From Streptomyces populi (GTDB lineage Bacteria; Actinomycetota; Actinomycetes; Streptomycetales; Streptomycetaceae): DNA of 64,000 nucleotides. The notes beneath the pieces were generated by a model, which worked only from the letters and a program-made list of their open reading frames with translations, was not told the origin of the DNA and searched no databases. The DNA lies in assembly GCF_002911015.1 (NCBI RefSeq), contig NZ_KZ626848.1, positions 62,001 through 126,000 on the forward strand, given 5' to 3'. Every line of letters begins with the position of its first letter. Position 1 is the stretch's first letter. Positions 37,129 through 45,846 of this stretch are shown here, piece after piece. Made by a program: the position numbers and the translations under genes.

Positions 37129-38841
37129 GTGAAGGCCGGCGGGCCGGAGAGGACCGCCGGACCGGGCGGACCCGGCGGGCGGGACCGCGCCGGCCGGGCT
37201 CCGCGCCGGGCCCGCGGACAGGACGCGGCGCGGTTCGCCCTGATGGCGCTGCCCGTCGCGTTCTTCGCGGTGTTCTTCGCCTATCCCGTCGCGGCCATCG
37301 TCTCGCGCGGGCTCCACGGGGACGGCGGCTGGCAGCTCGGCCGGATCTGGGACGTCGCGACCCGGTCGGACATCCGGCACGTGCTGTGGTTCACCACCTG
37401 GCAGGCGCTCGCCTCGACGGCGCTCACGCTGCTGGTCGCGCTCCCGGGCGCGTATGTCTTCGCGCGCTTCGACTTCCGGGGCAAGCAGGTCCTGCGAGCC
37501 GTGGTGACGGTGCCCTTCGTGCTGCCGACCGTGGTCGTCGGCACGGCGTTCCTCGCGCTGGTCGGCCGGGGCGGACTGCTCGACGAGCTGTGGGGCGTAC
37601 GCCTGGACACCACGGTGTGGGCGATCCTGCTCGCGCACGTCTTCTTCAACTACGCGGTCGTCGTACGGACCGTCGGCGGGCTCTGGTCGCAGCTCGACCC
37701 GCGCCAGGAGGAGGCCGCGCGCATGCTCGGCGCCTCGCGCCTCGCGGCCTGGCGCAGGGTGACGCTGCCCGCGCTCGGCCCCGCCGTGGCGGCCGCCGCC
37801 CTCATGGTCTTCCTCTTCACCTTCACCTCGTTCGGTGTGGTGCAGATCCTCGGCGGCCCCACCTTCTCGACCCTGGAGGTCGAGATCTACCGGCAGACCT
37901 CCGAGATCTTCGACCTCACCACGGCCGCGGTGCTGACGATCGTCCAGTTCGTGGCGGTCGGCGCGATCCTCGCCGTGCACGCGGCGACCGTACGCCGACG
38001 GGAGACCGCCCTGCGTCTGGTGGCCCCGGACACCACCGCGCGCCGGCCGCGCGGCGCCGGGCAGTGGGCGCTCCTCGGCGGCGTGCTGGTGAGCATCGCG
38101 GTCCTGCTCGTGCTGCCGCTCGCGGTCCTCGTCCAGCGGTCCTTCGATGCCCCGGGCCTCGGCTACTACCGGGCGCTGGCCGACGACGACGGAGGCGTCT
38201 TCCTCGTCGCCCCGATCGAGGCGGTCGGCAACTCGCTGGAGTACGCGCTCGCCGCCACCGCCATCGCCGTGCTGATCGGCGGTCTGGCCGCCGCCGCCCT
38301 CACCCGGCGGGCCGGCCGGCTGATGCGGGGCTTCGACGCGCTGCTGATGCTGCCGCTCGGCGTCTCCGCGGTGACCGTGGGCTTCGGGTTCCTCATCGCC
38401 CTGGACGAGCCGCCGCTCGATCTGCGCGCGAGCTGGATCCTGGTGCCGCTGGCGCAGGCGCTGGTGGGCGTCCCCTTCGTCGTACGGACCATGCTGCCCG
38501 TGCTGCGCGCGGTGGACGGGCGGCTGCGGGAGGCCGCGGCCGTGCTCGGGGCCTCGCCCTGGCGGGTGTGGCGCGAGGTCGACCTGCCGATGGTGCGACG
38601 GGCGCTGCTGATCGCCGCCGGGTTCGCCTTCGCCGTCTCCCTCGGGGAGTTCGGGGCGACCGTCTTCATCGCCCGGCCCGACAACCCGACGCTGCCGGTC
38701 GCCGTGGCCCGGTTGCTCGGACGCGCCGGTGATCTCAACTACGGCCAGGCAATGGCCCTTTCGACGATCCTGATGGTGGTGTGCGCGGTGGCGCTGCTGC
38801 TGTTGGAGCGGGTACGGACCGACAGGACCGGGGAGTTCTAG
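37129..38841 (+). CDS. thiP: Thiamine ABC transporter, permease (two fused domains)
   Basis: 570 residues from the GTG at 37129. The other candidate, 37093, would overlap thiB by 25 bp; neither has a good ribosome binding site, so coupling is likely. A basic, Gly/Arg-rich N-terminal tail precedes two halves of six membrane helices each. Each has an EAA loop: EEAARMLGASRLAAWRRVTL (about 190) and REAAAVLGASPWRVWREVDL (about 470). It forms the thiamine channel with ThiQ. Stop is followed by the thiQ ATG with no gap (TAGATG). Confidence 0.94.
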   Translation: MKAGGPERTAGPGGPGGRDRAGRAPRRARGQDAARFALMALPVAFFAVFFAYPVAAIVSRGLHGDGGWQLGRIWDVATRSDIRHVLWFTTWQALASTALTLLVALPGAYVFARFDFRGKQVLRAVVTVPFVLPTVVVGTAFLALVGRGGLLDELWGVRLDTTVWAILLAHVFFNYAVVVRTVGGLWSQLDPRQEEAARMLGASRLAAWRRVTLPALGPAVAAAALMVFLFTFTSFGVVQILGGPTFSTLEVEIYRQTSEIFDLTTAAVLTIVQFVAVGAILAVHAATVRRRETALRLVAPDTTARRPRGAGQWALLGGVLVSIAVLLVLPLAVLVQRSFDAPGLGYYRALADDDGGVFLVAPIEAVGNSLEYALAATAIAVLIGGLAAAALTRRAGRLMRGFDALLMLPLGVSAVTVGFGFLIALDEPPLDLRASWILVPLAQALVGVPFVVRTMLPVLRAVDGRLREAAAVLGASPWRVWREVDLPMVRRALLIAAGFAFAVSLGEFGATVFIARPDNPTLPVAVARLLGRAGDLNYGQAMALSTILMVVCAVALLLLERVRTDRTGEF

Positions 38842-39909
38842 ATGCTGTTGAGCCTCGAGGGCGCGACCGTGCGCTTCGGCGGGCGGACCGTGCTCGACGC
38901 CGTCGACCTCGACGTCGCCGAGCACGAGACCGTGTGCGTGCTCGGGCCGAGCGGCAGCGGCAAGTCCACGCTGCTGCGGGCGGTGGCCGGTCTGCAACAG
39001 CTCGACGCGGGCCGGGTGGTGCTGGACGGACGGGACCAGGCGGCCGTCCCCGCGCACAAGCGGGGCGTCGGCCTGATGTTCCAGGACCACCAGCTCTTCC
39101 CGCAGCGGGACGTGGGCGGCAACGTCGCCTTCGGGCTGCGGATGCACGGCACGTCGAGGGACGGACAGGCCGCGCGGGTGGGGGAGCTGCTGGACCTCGT
39201 CGGTCTGCCCGGGGCCCGGGACCGCGCCGTCGCCTCGCTCTCCGGTGGCGAACAGCAGCGCGTGGCGCTGGCCCGCGCGCTGGCGCCGCGGCCCCGGCTG
39301 CTGATGCTCGACGAACCGCTCGGTCAGCTGGACCGCTCGCTGCGCGAACGGCTCGTCGTCGAACTCCGCCATCTCTTCGGCGAGTTGGGTACGACGGTGC
39401 TCGCCGTCACGCACGACCAGGGTGAGGCCTTCGCGCTCGCCGACCGGGTCGTGGTGATGCGCGACGGACGGATCGCCCAGTCCGGTACCCCGCTGGAGGT
39501 CTGGCAGCGGCCCGCGGACGCCTTCGTGGCCCGTTTCCTCGGTTTCGACAACGTGGTCGAGGCGGTGGTGGGCGGGACGGCGGCCGACACCCCGTGGGGC
39601 GAGGTCCCGGTGCCCGAGGGTTCGGCCCAGGGACCCGGCACGCTCCTCGTACGGCCCGCCGGCGTACGGCTCGTGGCCGCGGCGGACGGGCTGCGCTGCA
39701 CGGTCGCCGCACGCACCTTCCGGGGCACGCACGTCGCGGTACAACTGCAGCCCGAGGGGGCGCCCCGCCTCGAGGCGGCGTGCGCGCTGCGGGAGGCGCC
39801 GGAGCCCGGGGCCACGGTCGGGGTGCGGTTCGACGCCGCCGAGACCGTCGTCCTCGGGGCTCCCTCGGCGCAGCCGGCCGTGAAGGGCCCGGCGCCGGGG
39901 GCCGATTGA
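38842..39909 (+). CDS. thiQ: Thiamine ABC transporter, ATP-binding protein
   Basis: 355 residues. Walker A GPSGSGKSTLL, signature LSGGEQQRVALARAL, Walker B RLLMLDEPLGQ and the His switch (AVTHDQGEAF) are all intact. A C-terminal regulatory domain of about 110 residues follows. It powers thiamine import. The next gene is convergent, separated by a perfect 17-bp hairpin. Confidence 0.95.
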   Translation: MLLSLEGATVRFGGRTVLDAVDLDVAEHETVCVLGPSGSGKSTLLRAVAGLQQLDAGRVVLDGRDQAAVPAHKRGVGLMFQDHQLFPQRDVGGNVAFGLRMHGTSRDGQAARVGELLDLVGLPGARDRAVASLSGGEQQRVALARALAPRPRLLMLDEPLGQLDRSLRERLVVELRHLFGELGTTVLAVTHDQGEAFALADRVVVMRDGRIAQSGTPLEVWQRPADAFVARFLGFDNVVEAVVGGTAADTPWGEVPVPEGSAQGPGTLLVRPAGVRLVAAADGLRCTVAARTFRGTHVAVQLQPEGAPRLEAACALREAPEPGATVGVRFDAAETVVLGAPSAQPAVKGPAPGAD

Positions 39910-39927
39910 GCGGAACGTCCGGAAAGC

Positions 39928-39965
39928 CGTGTGGCCCGCCCCCTGTCGAGGGGGCGGGCCACACG
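39928..39965. terminator. Bidirectional terminator between thiQ and the LAETG protein gene
   Basis: The left arm starts CGTGTGGCCCGCCCCCT (39928-39944) and the right arm is its exact complement (39949-39965), with GTCG as the loop: 17 bp perfect. It serves both convergent genes. Confidence 0.9.
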
Positions 39966-39982
39966 GTCGTTCAGGAGGTGGT

Positions 39983-40675
39983 TCAGCTCGCCTTCGAGGC
40001 GCCACGGCGGCGCATGCCGAAGAAGACCGCTCCGCCACCGACGAGGACGAACGCGCCGGCGATACCGGCGATCATCGGGGTGTTGGAGTTCGCACCGGTC
40101 TCGGCGAGGTTGGACTCACCGGCGGCCGCGGACGGCTGGTTGTCGCCCGGGGTGGCCGGGGCGGCGCTGCTCTCCGACTCGGAGGGGCCGGCGGCCGGGG
40201 CCGAGGGGGACTCCGAGGAGGCGGACTCCGACGGCTCGGGGCTCGCCGACGGGGACGGCGACTCCGACTTCGTGGAGCAGGCCTCGTCCTTCGTCACCAG
40301 GTTCGGGGAGATGTCCTTGTCCACGAGGCCCGGGACGCTGACGTGGATGCGGTACTCGGCCTTGGGCGCCCAGTCCTCCGAGAAGGAGATGGTGGCGCCG
40401 CTCTTGCTGCCGGTGACCTTCTGGGCCTCTCCGACCTGGTGGTCGTCGGCGCCGTTACGCTCCAGGAAGACCGTGATGGTGGCTTCCTTGGCGGAGGGGT
40501 CGACGTCGGTCACGGTGATGATGCCCTTCCCGTTGCCGTCACAGGTGGCGGCGGCCGAGAAGTCCTTGATGCTGCAAGCGAGTGCGTTGCCGGCGACGCC
40601 GAGCGCGAGCGCGGCAGAGGCGGAGGCAACGCCGAGGATTCGCACGGAACGTGCGGTGCGTCGAGATATGGACAC
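39983..40675 (-). CDS. Secreted cell-wall protein with LAETG sorting signal
   Basis: 230 residues. Signal peptide ([23 protein letters not shown] region, cleaved near Ala33). The globular part has one cysteine pair (Cys34, Cys45 area; [12 protein letters not shown]) and a second near KDEACSTK. A Ser/Pro/Glu-rich spacer of about 70 residues leads to the sorting signal LAETG, a hydrophobic stretch and [10 protein letters not shown]. LAxTG is the recognition motif of streptomycete class E sortases, so the protein is probably anchored to peptidoglycan of aerial or vegetative hyphae. The start is ATG. A palindrome (40721-40742) lies upstream. Confidence 0.88.
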   Translation of the reverse strand: MSISRRTARSVRILGVASASAALALGVAGNALACSIKDFSAAATCDGNGKGIITVTDVDPSAKEATITVFLERNGADDHQVGEAQKVTGSKSGATISFSEDWAPKAEYRIHVSVPGLVDKDISPNLVTKDEACSTKSESPSPSASPEPSESASSESPSAPAAGPSESESSAAPATPGDNQPSAAAGESNLAETGANSNTPMIAGIAGAFVLVGGGAVFFGMRRRGASKAS

Positions 40676-40720
40676 GATTGCCCTTCACAGGTTGCGCAAC
40701 TGCGGGGGGTTTTGGGGGAT

Positions 40721-40742
40721 TTGCTGTGAATCATTCCAGCAA
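40721..40742 (-). promoter_or_regulatory. Palindrome upstream of the LAETG protein gene
   Basis: TTGCTG (40721-40726) and CAGCAA (40737-40742) with inner GAAT-C-ATTC near symmetry, 45 bp upstream of the start codon. The palindrome GTTGCGCAAC (40691-40700) lies between it and the gene. Either could be an operator. Confidence 0.4.
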
Positions 40743-40832
40743 CAGGGCCCCCAGCGGTTTCACAGGTTTATAAGCGCGGCCTAAGGCCTGTCAATGTGTG
40801 CGTCCTGTATGGCCCTCGGCTTTGCCGAGTTG

Positions 40833-41948
40833 TTAACCTCCCAGGTGTTTGAGCGCCTGCGGAGCGTCATCGACGTCGTCGACGAGGGCGATCCGCGACT
40901 CCATCGCACGTTCCCGGGCCAGCGACTTGAGCAGTTCCCAGGCCGGGAACCGTTCGGTCCAGTGCGCGCGGTCCACCAGGACCATGGGGGTGGGCTCGCC
41001 CCTGGACCCGTAGTAGTTGGGGGTCGCGTTGTCGAAGATCTCCTGGACGGTCCCGGCGGCGCCCGGCAGGAAGACGACACCCGCGTTCGCGCGGGCCAAC
41101 AGCCCGTCCTCGCGGGTTGCGTTGGCAAAGTACTTGGCGATGTGCGCGGCGAAGGCGTTCGGCGGCTCGTGGCCGTAGAACCAGGTGGGGACGCCGACCG
41201 AGGGGCCGCCCGAGGGCCAGCGCCCGCGCACCTCGAACGCGGCGCGCGCCCAGTCGGTGACGGACGGGGTGAACGACGGGACCGCGGCCAGCACGCGCAG
41301 CGCCTCGTCGAGCATGCCGTCGTCGAACGGGGCCGCGTACGCGCCGAGGTTCGCCGCCTCCATGGCGCCGGGGCCACCGCCGGTGGCGACCGTCAGACCG
41401 GAGCGCGCGAGGGCGCGGCCGAGCCGCGCGGCCCCCGCGTAGGCCTCCGTGCCGCGGGCCGTGGCGTGGCCGCCCATCACTCCGACCACCCTTGCGCCGA
41501 CGAGGAGTTCGTCGAACGCGTCCGAGACGGAGTCGTCGTGGAGGGCGCGCATCGCCGAGGCGAATATGTCGCCGTCGGCTCTGGTCCGCCGGAACCAGGC
41601 GTACGCGCGGGCGTCGGGCGTCGACTCGTACCCCGCGTCGAGCGAGGCGAAGAGTTCGGCGGGGGAGTAGAGACGGCCCCGGTAGGGATCGAGGGGAAGG
41701 TCCGGCACCGGCGGGAAGACGAGGGCGCCCGAGAGCCGGACCCGCGCGGCCGCCTCGGGCTCCATCGGGCATCCGAGGAAGACGGCGTCCGTGGTGTCCA
41801 CGGCGAGCAGATCCCGCGTACGGCCCGTCAGGTCGACCGCCTGGACACGGAAACCGGCGAGCGATCCGCCGGCCGAGACGACTTCGTCGAACTCGGCGAG
41901 GGATTCGATCTCACGGTCGTGGGAGGTGTGATGAGGAGTCGGCAGCAC
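40833..41948 (-). CDS. LOG family protein (Rossmann fold, cytokinin-type phosphoribohydrolase-like)
   Basis: 371 residues. The LOG/lysine-decarboxylase-like core has VVGVMGGHATARGTEAYAGA, then VATGGGPGAMEAANLGAY and LPGAAGTVQEIFDNAT. The last is a variant of the PGGxGTxxE motif, with Ala replacing the second Gly. LOG proteins cleave nucleoside 5'-monophosphates to free base and ribose phosphate; the enzyme's substrate is not predictable here. The N-terminal 130 residues are an extension relative to short LOG proteins, as in mycobacterial and streptomycete long forms. Convergent arrangement with nothing nearby. Confidence 0.8.
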   Translation of the reverse strand: MLPTPHHTSHDREIESLAEFDEVVSAGGSLAGFRVQAVDLTGRTRDLLAVDTTDAVFLGCPMEPEAAARVRLSGALVFPPVPDLPLDPYRGRLYSPAELFASLDAGYESTPDARAYAWFRRTRADGDIFASAMRALHDDSVSDAFDELLVGARVVGVMGGHATARGTEAYAGAARLGRALARSGLTVATGGGPGAMEAANLGAYAAPFDDGMLDEALRVLAAVPSFTPSVTDWARAAFEVRGRWPSGGPSVGVPTWFYGHEPPNAFAAHIAKYFANATREDGLLARANAGVVFLPGAAGTVQEIFDNATPNYYGSRGEPTPMVLVDRAHWTERFPAWELLKSLARERAMESRIALVDDVDDAPQALKHLGG

Positions 41949-42340
41949 GCGGCCATGCTAGGGGCTGCCGCCCGGGGTGCACCCGGCGTCCGGGGCCCGG
42001 CGGCACATTCCGGCCCCGGGCCTGGTCCCCCACCGGGGCGGGCGGACCTCCACGCCAACCCCCGCGCCCGGCCCGGCCCAGCTCCGCGCCCGACCCCACG
42101 TCCACGCTCGGCTCCGCGCCCGCGCCCGACTACACGTCCACGCCTGTGTTCGGGGCCGCGCCCGTACCAGGCCCCACGGCTGTGTTCGGATTCGTGCTCG
42201 GGTCCGTGCCGTGCCTGGCTCCGCGCCCTTGTCCGGCTCCATGCCCTACACCCGTGTTCGGGTCCGTGCTCGGCCCGGGTCCGTGCCCGGTTCGGGGCCG
42301 GTGCGGCGGGCCGGGCCGGGTTCGCCGAGTTGGTTCGGTT

Positions 42341-42370
42341 GCCGTGGCCGTGGCCGTGGCCGTGGCCGTG
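42341..42370. repeat. (GCCGTG)5 hexamer repeat
   Basis: Five exact copies of GCCGTG, followed by GCT. Confidence 0.95.
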
Positions 42371-42510
42371 GCTGAGGCGGGGGCTTGGCGGTGTGGTGGC
42401 CCGCGTGGGATTCGCGGTGTCCGGTCCGGCGGGCCGGGCCGTTGTCGCGTCAGCCGGGGGCGGCCGGTGCGGGGGTGACGCTCCGGCAGGTGTCTCCTCG
42501 GCGCGGCGCG

Positions 42511-42540
42511 GCACGGCACGGCACGGCACGGCACGGCACG
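42511..42540. repeat. (GCACG)6 pentamer repeat
   Basis: Six exact copies of GCACG, flanked by GCGCGGCGCG on the left. A candidate slippage site. Confidence 0.95.
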
Positions 42541-42638
42541 GCGGAGCGGGCCGGCCCCTCGGGTGGACGCACCGGGGCCGGCGCGCGGACCCCTGTACCG
42601 CGCGTCGGCCCCGGAACGCCGCCCGGTCCGCGGGGGGT

Positions 42639-43046
42639 TCAGCCCTGGACCGCCGCCGGGTCCATCCACATGACCTCCCAGGTGTGGCCGTCCAGGTCGT
42701 CGAAGGCACGGCCGTACATGAAGCCCTGGTCCTGTGCCTCGCCGGTTCCCGAACCGCCCGCCGCGATGGCGGCGTCGACCAGCTCGTCGACCTTCTCGCG
42801 GCTCTCGGCGCTCAGACACAGCAGCACCTCGCTGGTCCTCGTCGCGTCCGCGATCTCCTTCTTGGTGAAGTCCGCGTAGCGCGGCTTGCTCAGCAGCATC
42901 GCGACGATCGTGTCGCTGATCACCACGCAGGCGCAGTCGTCCGTGGAGAACTGGGGGTTGATCGTGTAGCCGAGCTCCGTGAAGAACTTCCTCGAGGCGG
43001 CGACGTCGGACACGGGCAGGTTCACGAAGATCATCTGCTGGTACAT
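42639..43046 (-). CDS. VOC (glyoxalase/bleomycin resistance) family protein
   Basis: 135 residues from MYQQMIFVNLPVSDVAASRKFF, matching the vicinal oxygen chelate fold. A second half, DQGFMYGRAFDDLDGHTWEVMW, carries the glutamate metal ligand. The fold covers glyoxalases, dioxygenases and drug-binding proteins; this one resembles the cysteine-containing PhnB-like type. Substrate unknown. It is encoded alone. Confidence 0.88.
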   Translation of the reverse strand: MYQQMIFVNLPVSDVAASRKFFTELGYTINPQFSTDDCACVVISDTIVAMLLSKPRYADFTKKEIADATRTSEVLLCLSAESREKVDELVDAAIAAGGSGTGEAQDQGFMYGRAFDDLDGHTWEVMWMDPAAVQG

Positions 43047-43192
43047 GCGAGGTTCTCCCGTCGGTGTTGTGCCGTTCGCAGGGGTAGACCGGGGGCCCGC
43101 ACGGAAATCATCGCCCGGCACGGATCTTTTTCCGGCGGTCCGCGCGGTCCGCGCGGTCAGCGGGCGGACCGGCTGATCGCCCCGCGGACCGG

Positions 43193-44869
43193 TCAGCCGA
43201 TCAGGGGAAGCGCGGCCAGTTCGGCGACCGCCCAGGTCAGCGGGGCGAACACGGCGAACAGTGCTCCGGCGCGCAGGGCCGCGGCACCGCGCAGCAGCGT
43301 GGCGGGCGCCCCCAGCCGCAGCAGGGCGGCCGTGGTGTCGGCCCGGGCCTGCCGCGCCTCGACGGCGGCGGTCGCCAGCGTCAGCAGCGTGCACCCGGCG
43401 ACCAGCAGGGCGCCGAGGGTGGTCAGTGGGCCGAACGCGGGCCGGGCTCCGGTGTACAGGGCCGTCATGGCGAACCCGCCCGACGCCACCGCGCACACCA
43501 CTCCCAGCGGCCGCCCGATACGACGGGCCTCCGCCTGGAGCGCCCGCCCGGCCAGCAGCCGCAGCGCGCCCGGCCGTACGGACTGGAGCAGCCATCCGCA
43601 CAGATAGGTGATCGCGGGCCCGGCGAGGGCCAGACCGGCCGCCGTCAGCACCCAGCCGAGCAGTACCCCGGCCGGGCCGCCGACGAATCCGCCGGGCAGC
43701 GCGAGCGCGGGCGAGGGGCCCGAACGGCTCGCGTACGTCTCCACGGCCAGCCCCGCCGCCAGCGTGGCCGCGCCCCAGGGGAGCCCGTCGGGGCAGGACT
43801 GCGGGGGTGTCGGCCGATGCGGGCCGGCGTCGGCGCTCCGGTGCCGGTCCGGGCCCCAGGGCACGGCCGAGCCCTCGTGCGCCACGGCCACCTCGACGTA
43901 CGGCACGGCCACGTCCACGTACGGCATGTCCATGAACTCGTACCGGGAAGGGGTTCCCCGCCGGCCGCGTTCTTCGTGCCGTCCGGGGGCGACGACGGCC
44001 GAACGGTCCCGGTCGGCCACCGGCAGGGTCTCCCCGGAGGCGTACGCCTCGGCGGTCCAGTGGAAGTCGAGGTCGAGGGAGCCGTCCGGTCCGGGGGCCC
44101 GCGGGTCGGGTGCCGGCAGGGAGGCGCCGTCCGCCGCCGCGCCCCGGAATCCGTCGCCCGTGCCCGTCACGGTGAGACCTTCGACCGTGCCGTCCAGGGC
44201 GAGACCGTCCGCCGCGCCGGTCGCCGCGGGCCTGCCGCGCGTGCCGTCCGCGTGCCGTCCGCCGTCGCGGGCACCGGGCCGCGGAGCGCTCGTGGCCGTG
44301 TTCTGCCGTGCCGACATCCAGGTGCGGCCGTACGGCCGTGCGGTGCGTGCCGGGCCGCCGCGCCGCGGGCGCAGGGCCAGGGCGGCCGCCCCGGATGCCG
44401 CGACCGGCACCAGGGTGAGCAGCGTCAGGGCCGCGGGCAGGGGCAGGGACAGGCCGGGGGCGAGGAAGTCCGTCGTCGAGCCGCCGAACGGGACGCCGGT
44501 CAGGTCACCGCGCAGATGGAGGAAGAGGAGCAGGGCGAGCAGCGAACCGAGGAGCGTGGACAGGGCCGTGGTGGCGGCGGAGACCGCCATCAGCCGGCCC
44601 GGACCGAGGCCGATGGCGGACAGACCGGTCCGGGGGCGGGCGGCGGGGTCGGTGCGGGCCACCGCGACGGCGAAATGGACCGTGGTGGCGAGGGGAACGG
44701 CGCACCAGGCCAGGCGCAGCGCACCGGCGGCCGAGGTGTCCGGATGACTCATCGCGTAACCCAGCGTGCACAGCAGCAGGAACCCGGTGCCCGCGGAGGC
44801 GGCGGTGACCAGGAGCCTGCGGAGCTGGACGAGGGGGCGGCCCCCGCGGACTAGACGGAGAGCGAGCAC
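43193..44869 (-). CDS. ABC transporter permease-like membrane protein
   Basis: 558 residues from a GTG that overlaps the ATPase gene by 19 bp. Four membrane segments are in the N-terminal third, about five in the C-terminal third, and between them a soluble segment of about 200 residues. This segment is Gly/Pro/Asp-rich and contains the near-duplicate pair YVDVAVPYVEVAVAHEG. It is not a classical FtsX or ABC2 domain that I recognise. Its partner is the ATPase upstream; export or cell-envelope stress is guessed only from the company. Confidence 0.75.
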   Translation of the reverse strand: MLALRLVRGGRPLVQLRRLLVTAASAGTGFLLLCTLGYAMSHPDTSAAGALRLAWCAVPLATTVHFAVAVARTDPAARPRTGLSAIGLGPGRLMAVSAATTALSTLLGSLLALLLFLHLRGDLTGVPFGGSTTDFLAPGLSLPLPAALTLLTLVPVAASGAAALALRPRRGGPARTARPYGRTWMSARQNTATSAPRPGARDGGRHADGTRGRPAATGAADGLALDGTVEGLTVTGTGDGFRGAAADGASLPAPDPRAPGPDGSLDLDFHWTAEAYASGETLPVADRDRSAVVAPGRHEERGRRGTPSRYEFMDMPYVDVAVPYVEVAVAHEGSAVPWGPDRHRSADAGPHRPTPPQSCPDGLPWGAATLAAGLAVETYASRSGPSPALALPGGFVGGPAGVLLGWVLTAAGLALAGPAITYLCGWLLQSVRPGALRLLAGRALQAEARRIGRPLGVVCAVASGGFAMTALYTGARPAFGPLTTLGALLVAGCTLLTLATAAVEARQARADTTAALLRLGAPATLLRGAAALRAGALFAVFAPLTWAVAELAALPLIG

Positions 44870-45588
44870 GCGGTCCGGCCTTCCGCCTCGGCGAGCGGGG
44901 GCAGGTGGACGGTGTTCACACGCCGTCCGTCGAGCAGGGAGACCGTGCGGTCGGCGAGGGCGGCGGTGTCCGGGTCGTGGGTGGCGAGGACGACGGTGAT
45001 GCCGTGCGAACGGGCCGCCGAGGTGAGGGTGCGCAGCACGTGCGCCCGGTCGGCGCGGTGCAGCGGCGCCGTCGGCTCGTCGGCGAACAGCACGGTGGGG
45101 GAGGGGGCGAGGGCGCGGGCGACGGCCACCCGCTGCCGCTCGGACTGGAGGAGGGCGTGCGGGCGCTTGCGGGCGCAGCCGCCGATGTCCAGGCGCTCCA
45201 GCCACTCCCGGGCGGCGGTCTTGGCGGCCCGGCGGGTCCAGCCGCGCAGCATCAGCGGGAGGGCGGTGTTCTCCCAGGCGTTCAGCTCGGGGATCAGTGT
45301 CGGGACCGGGTCGATCCAGCCGAACCGGTCCCGTCGCAGCCGCTCGCGGGTGAGCGGGCCCATGGTGTGCACGGGCGTGCTGTTGAACCAGACCTCGCCC
45401 TCCCGCGGCAGCAGCTGGCCGGACAGGCACCGCAGGAGGGTCGTCTTGCCGCTGCCGCGCGGGCCGCCGACGGCGAGGATCTCGCCCTCACGGACGCCGA
45501 GCGAGACACCGCTGAGCGCGGGCGAGCCGTTGTGCTCGACGTGCAGGGCGCGTGCCCAGAGCACGTCGTTGTCGGGCGGGGCCACCAT
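44851..45588 (-). CDS. ABC transporter ATP-binding protein with degenerate signature
   Basis: 245 residues from ATG (45588), preferred over a GTG 9 nt upstream because GAGGTG lies 6 nt before it. Walker A is GPRGSGKTTLL and Walker B is VLFADEPTAPL. The signature motif (usually LSGGQ) is replaced by LLQSERQRVAVARAL. The His switch THDPDTAAL is intact. It is MacB/LolD-like, suggesting an exporter with the coupled permease. Whether the altered signature hydrolyses ATP normally cannot be judged. Confidence 0.85.
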   Translation of the reverse strand: MVAPPDNDVLWARALHVEHNGSPALSGVSLGVREGEILAVGGPRGSGKTTLLRCLSGQLLPREGEVWFNSTPVHTMGPLTRERLRRDRFGWIDPVPTLIPELNAWENTALPLMLRGWTRRAAKTAAREWLERLDIGGCARKRPHALLQSERQRVAVARALAPSPTVLFADEPTAPLHRADRAHVLRTLTSAARSHGITVVLATHDPDTAALADRTVSLLDGRRVNTVHLPPLAEAEGRTACSLSV

Positions 45589-45625
45589 CGCGTACACCTC
45601 GTTCGGATCTGATGTGCAGTGCCCG

Positions 45626-45644
45626 GCGACCTCCTGGAGGTCGC
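45626..45644. promoter_or_regulatory. Palindrome upstream of the ABC genes
   Basis: GCGACCTCC-T-GGAGGTCGC: 9-bp arms with one-base centre, 38 bp upstream of the ATPase start. An operator candidate; the remainder of the 45589-45846 gap holds no gene. Confidence 0.45.
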
Positions 45645-45800
45645 TCGGTCCCCCGGACGAGGGAACGAAGGCAGGGCCGATCGGTTACAGGGCACGCTAA
45701 GGAGTCGGGGCCGGGAGGCCGGACAGCACGCGGCCCCGGGCCGCCCATTCTCACTCGAACGGGCGGCACCGGGGCCGGTGTCGGTCAGCCGTACGGAAGA

Positions 45801-45831
45801 CCGGGCCCGCCCGGTGAAAGGGCGGGGCCGG
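45801..45831 (-). terminator. Terminator of the aminotransferase gene
   Basis: CCGGGCCCGCCC (45801-45812), loop GGTGAAA, GGGCGGGGCCGG (45820-45831): one mismatch. It lies 16 nt after the aminotransferase stop on the minus strand. Confidence 0.75.
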
Positions 45832-45846
45832 GCATACGGCACGGGA

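Larger units (their letters stand above)
41949..42638. other. 690-bp repeat-rich region with no supported gene
   Basis: No ORF here has a conserved protein. The DNA is a mosaic of degenerate short repeats (CGTGTTCGG, GTCCGTGC, CCCGCGCC) and two exact microsatellites, (GCCGTG)5 and (GCACG)6. Long open frames exist on both strands because of the base composition. It lies between the divergently oriented end of VOC and the start of the LOG gene. Confidence 0.7.

Noticed and set aside
36970..40038. Long minus-strand open frame (about 1020 codons) opposite thiP and thiQ
   Set aside because: Same reason; the sense-strand genes are unambiguous.
41828..42709. Minus-strand ORF across the repeat-rich block (HGHGHGHGHGN stretch)
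   Set aside because: The His/Gly alternation simply translates (GCCGTG)5, and the ends overlap confident genes.
45732..45776. Extra inverted repeat GGCCCCGGGCCGCCC / GGGCGGC..GGGGCC
   Set aside because: Imperfect and close to the better terminator at 45801-45831; may be a second terminator, but no gene needs it.
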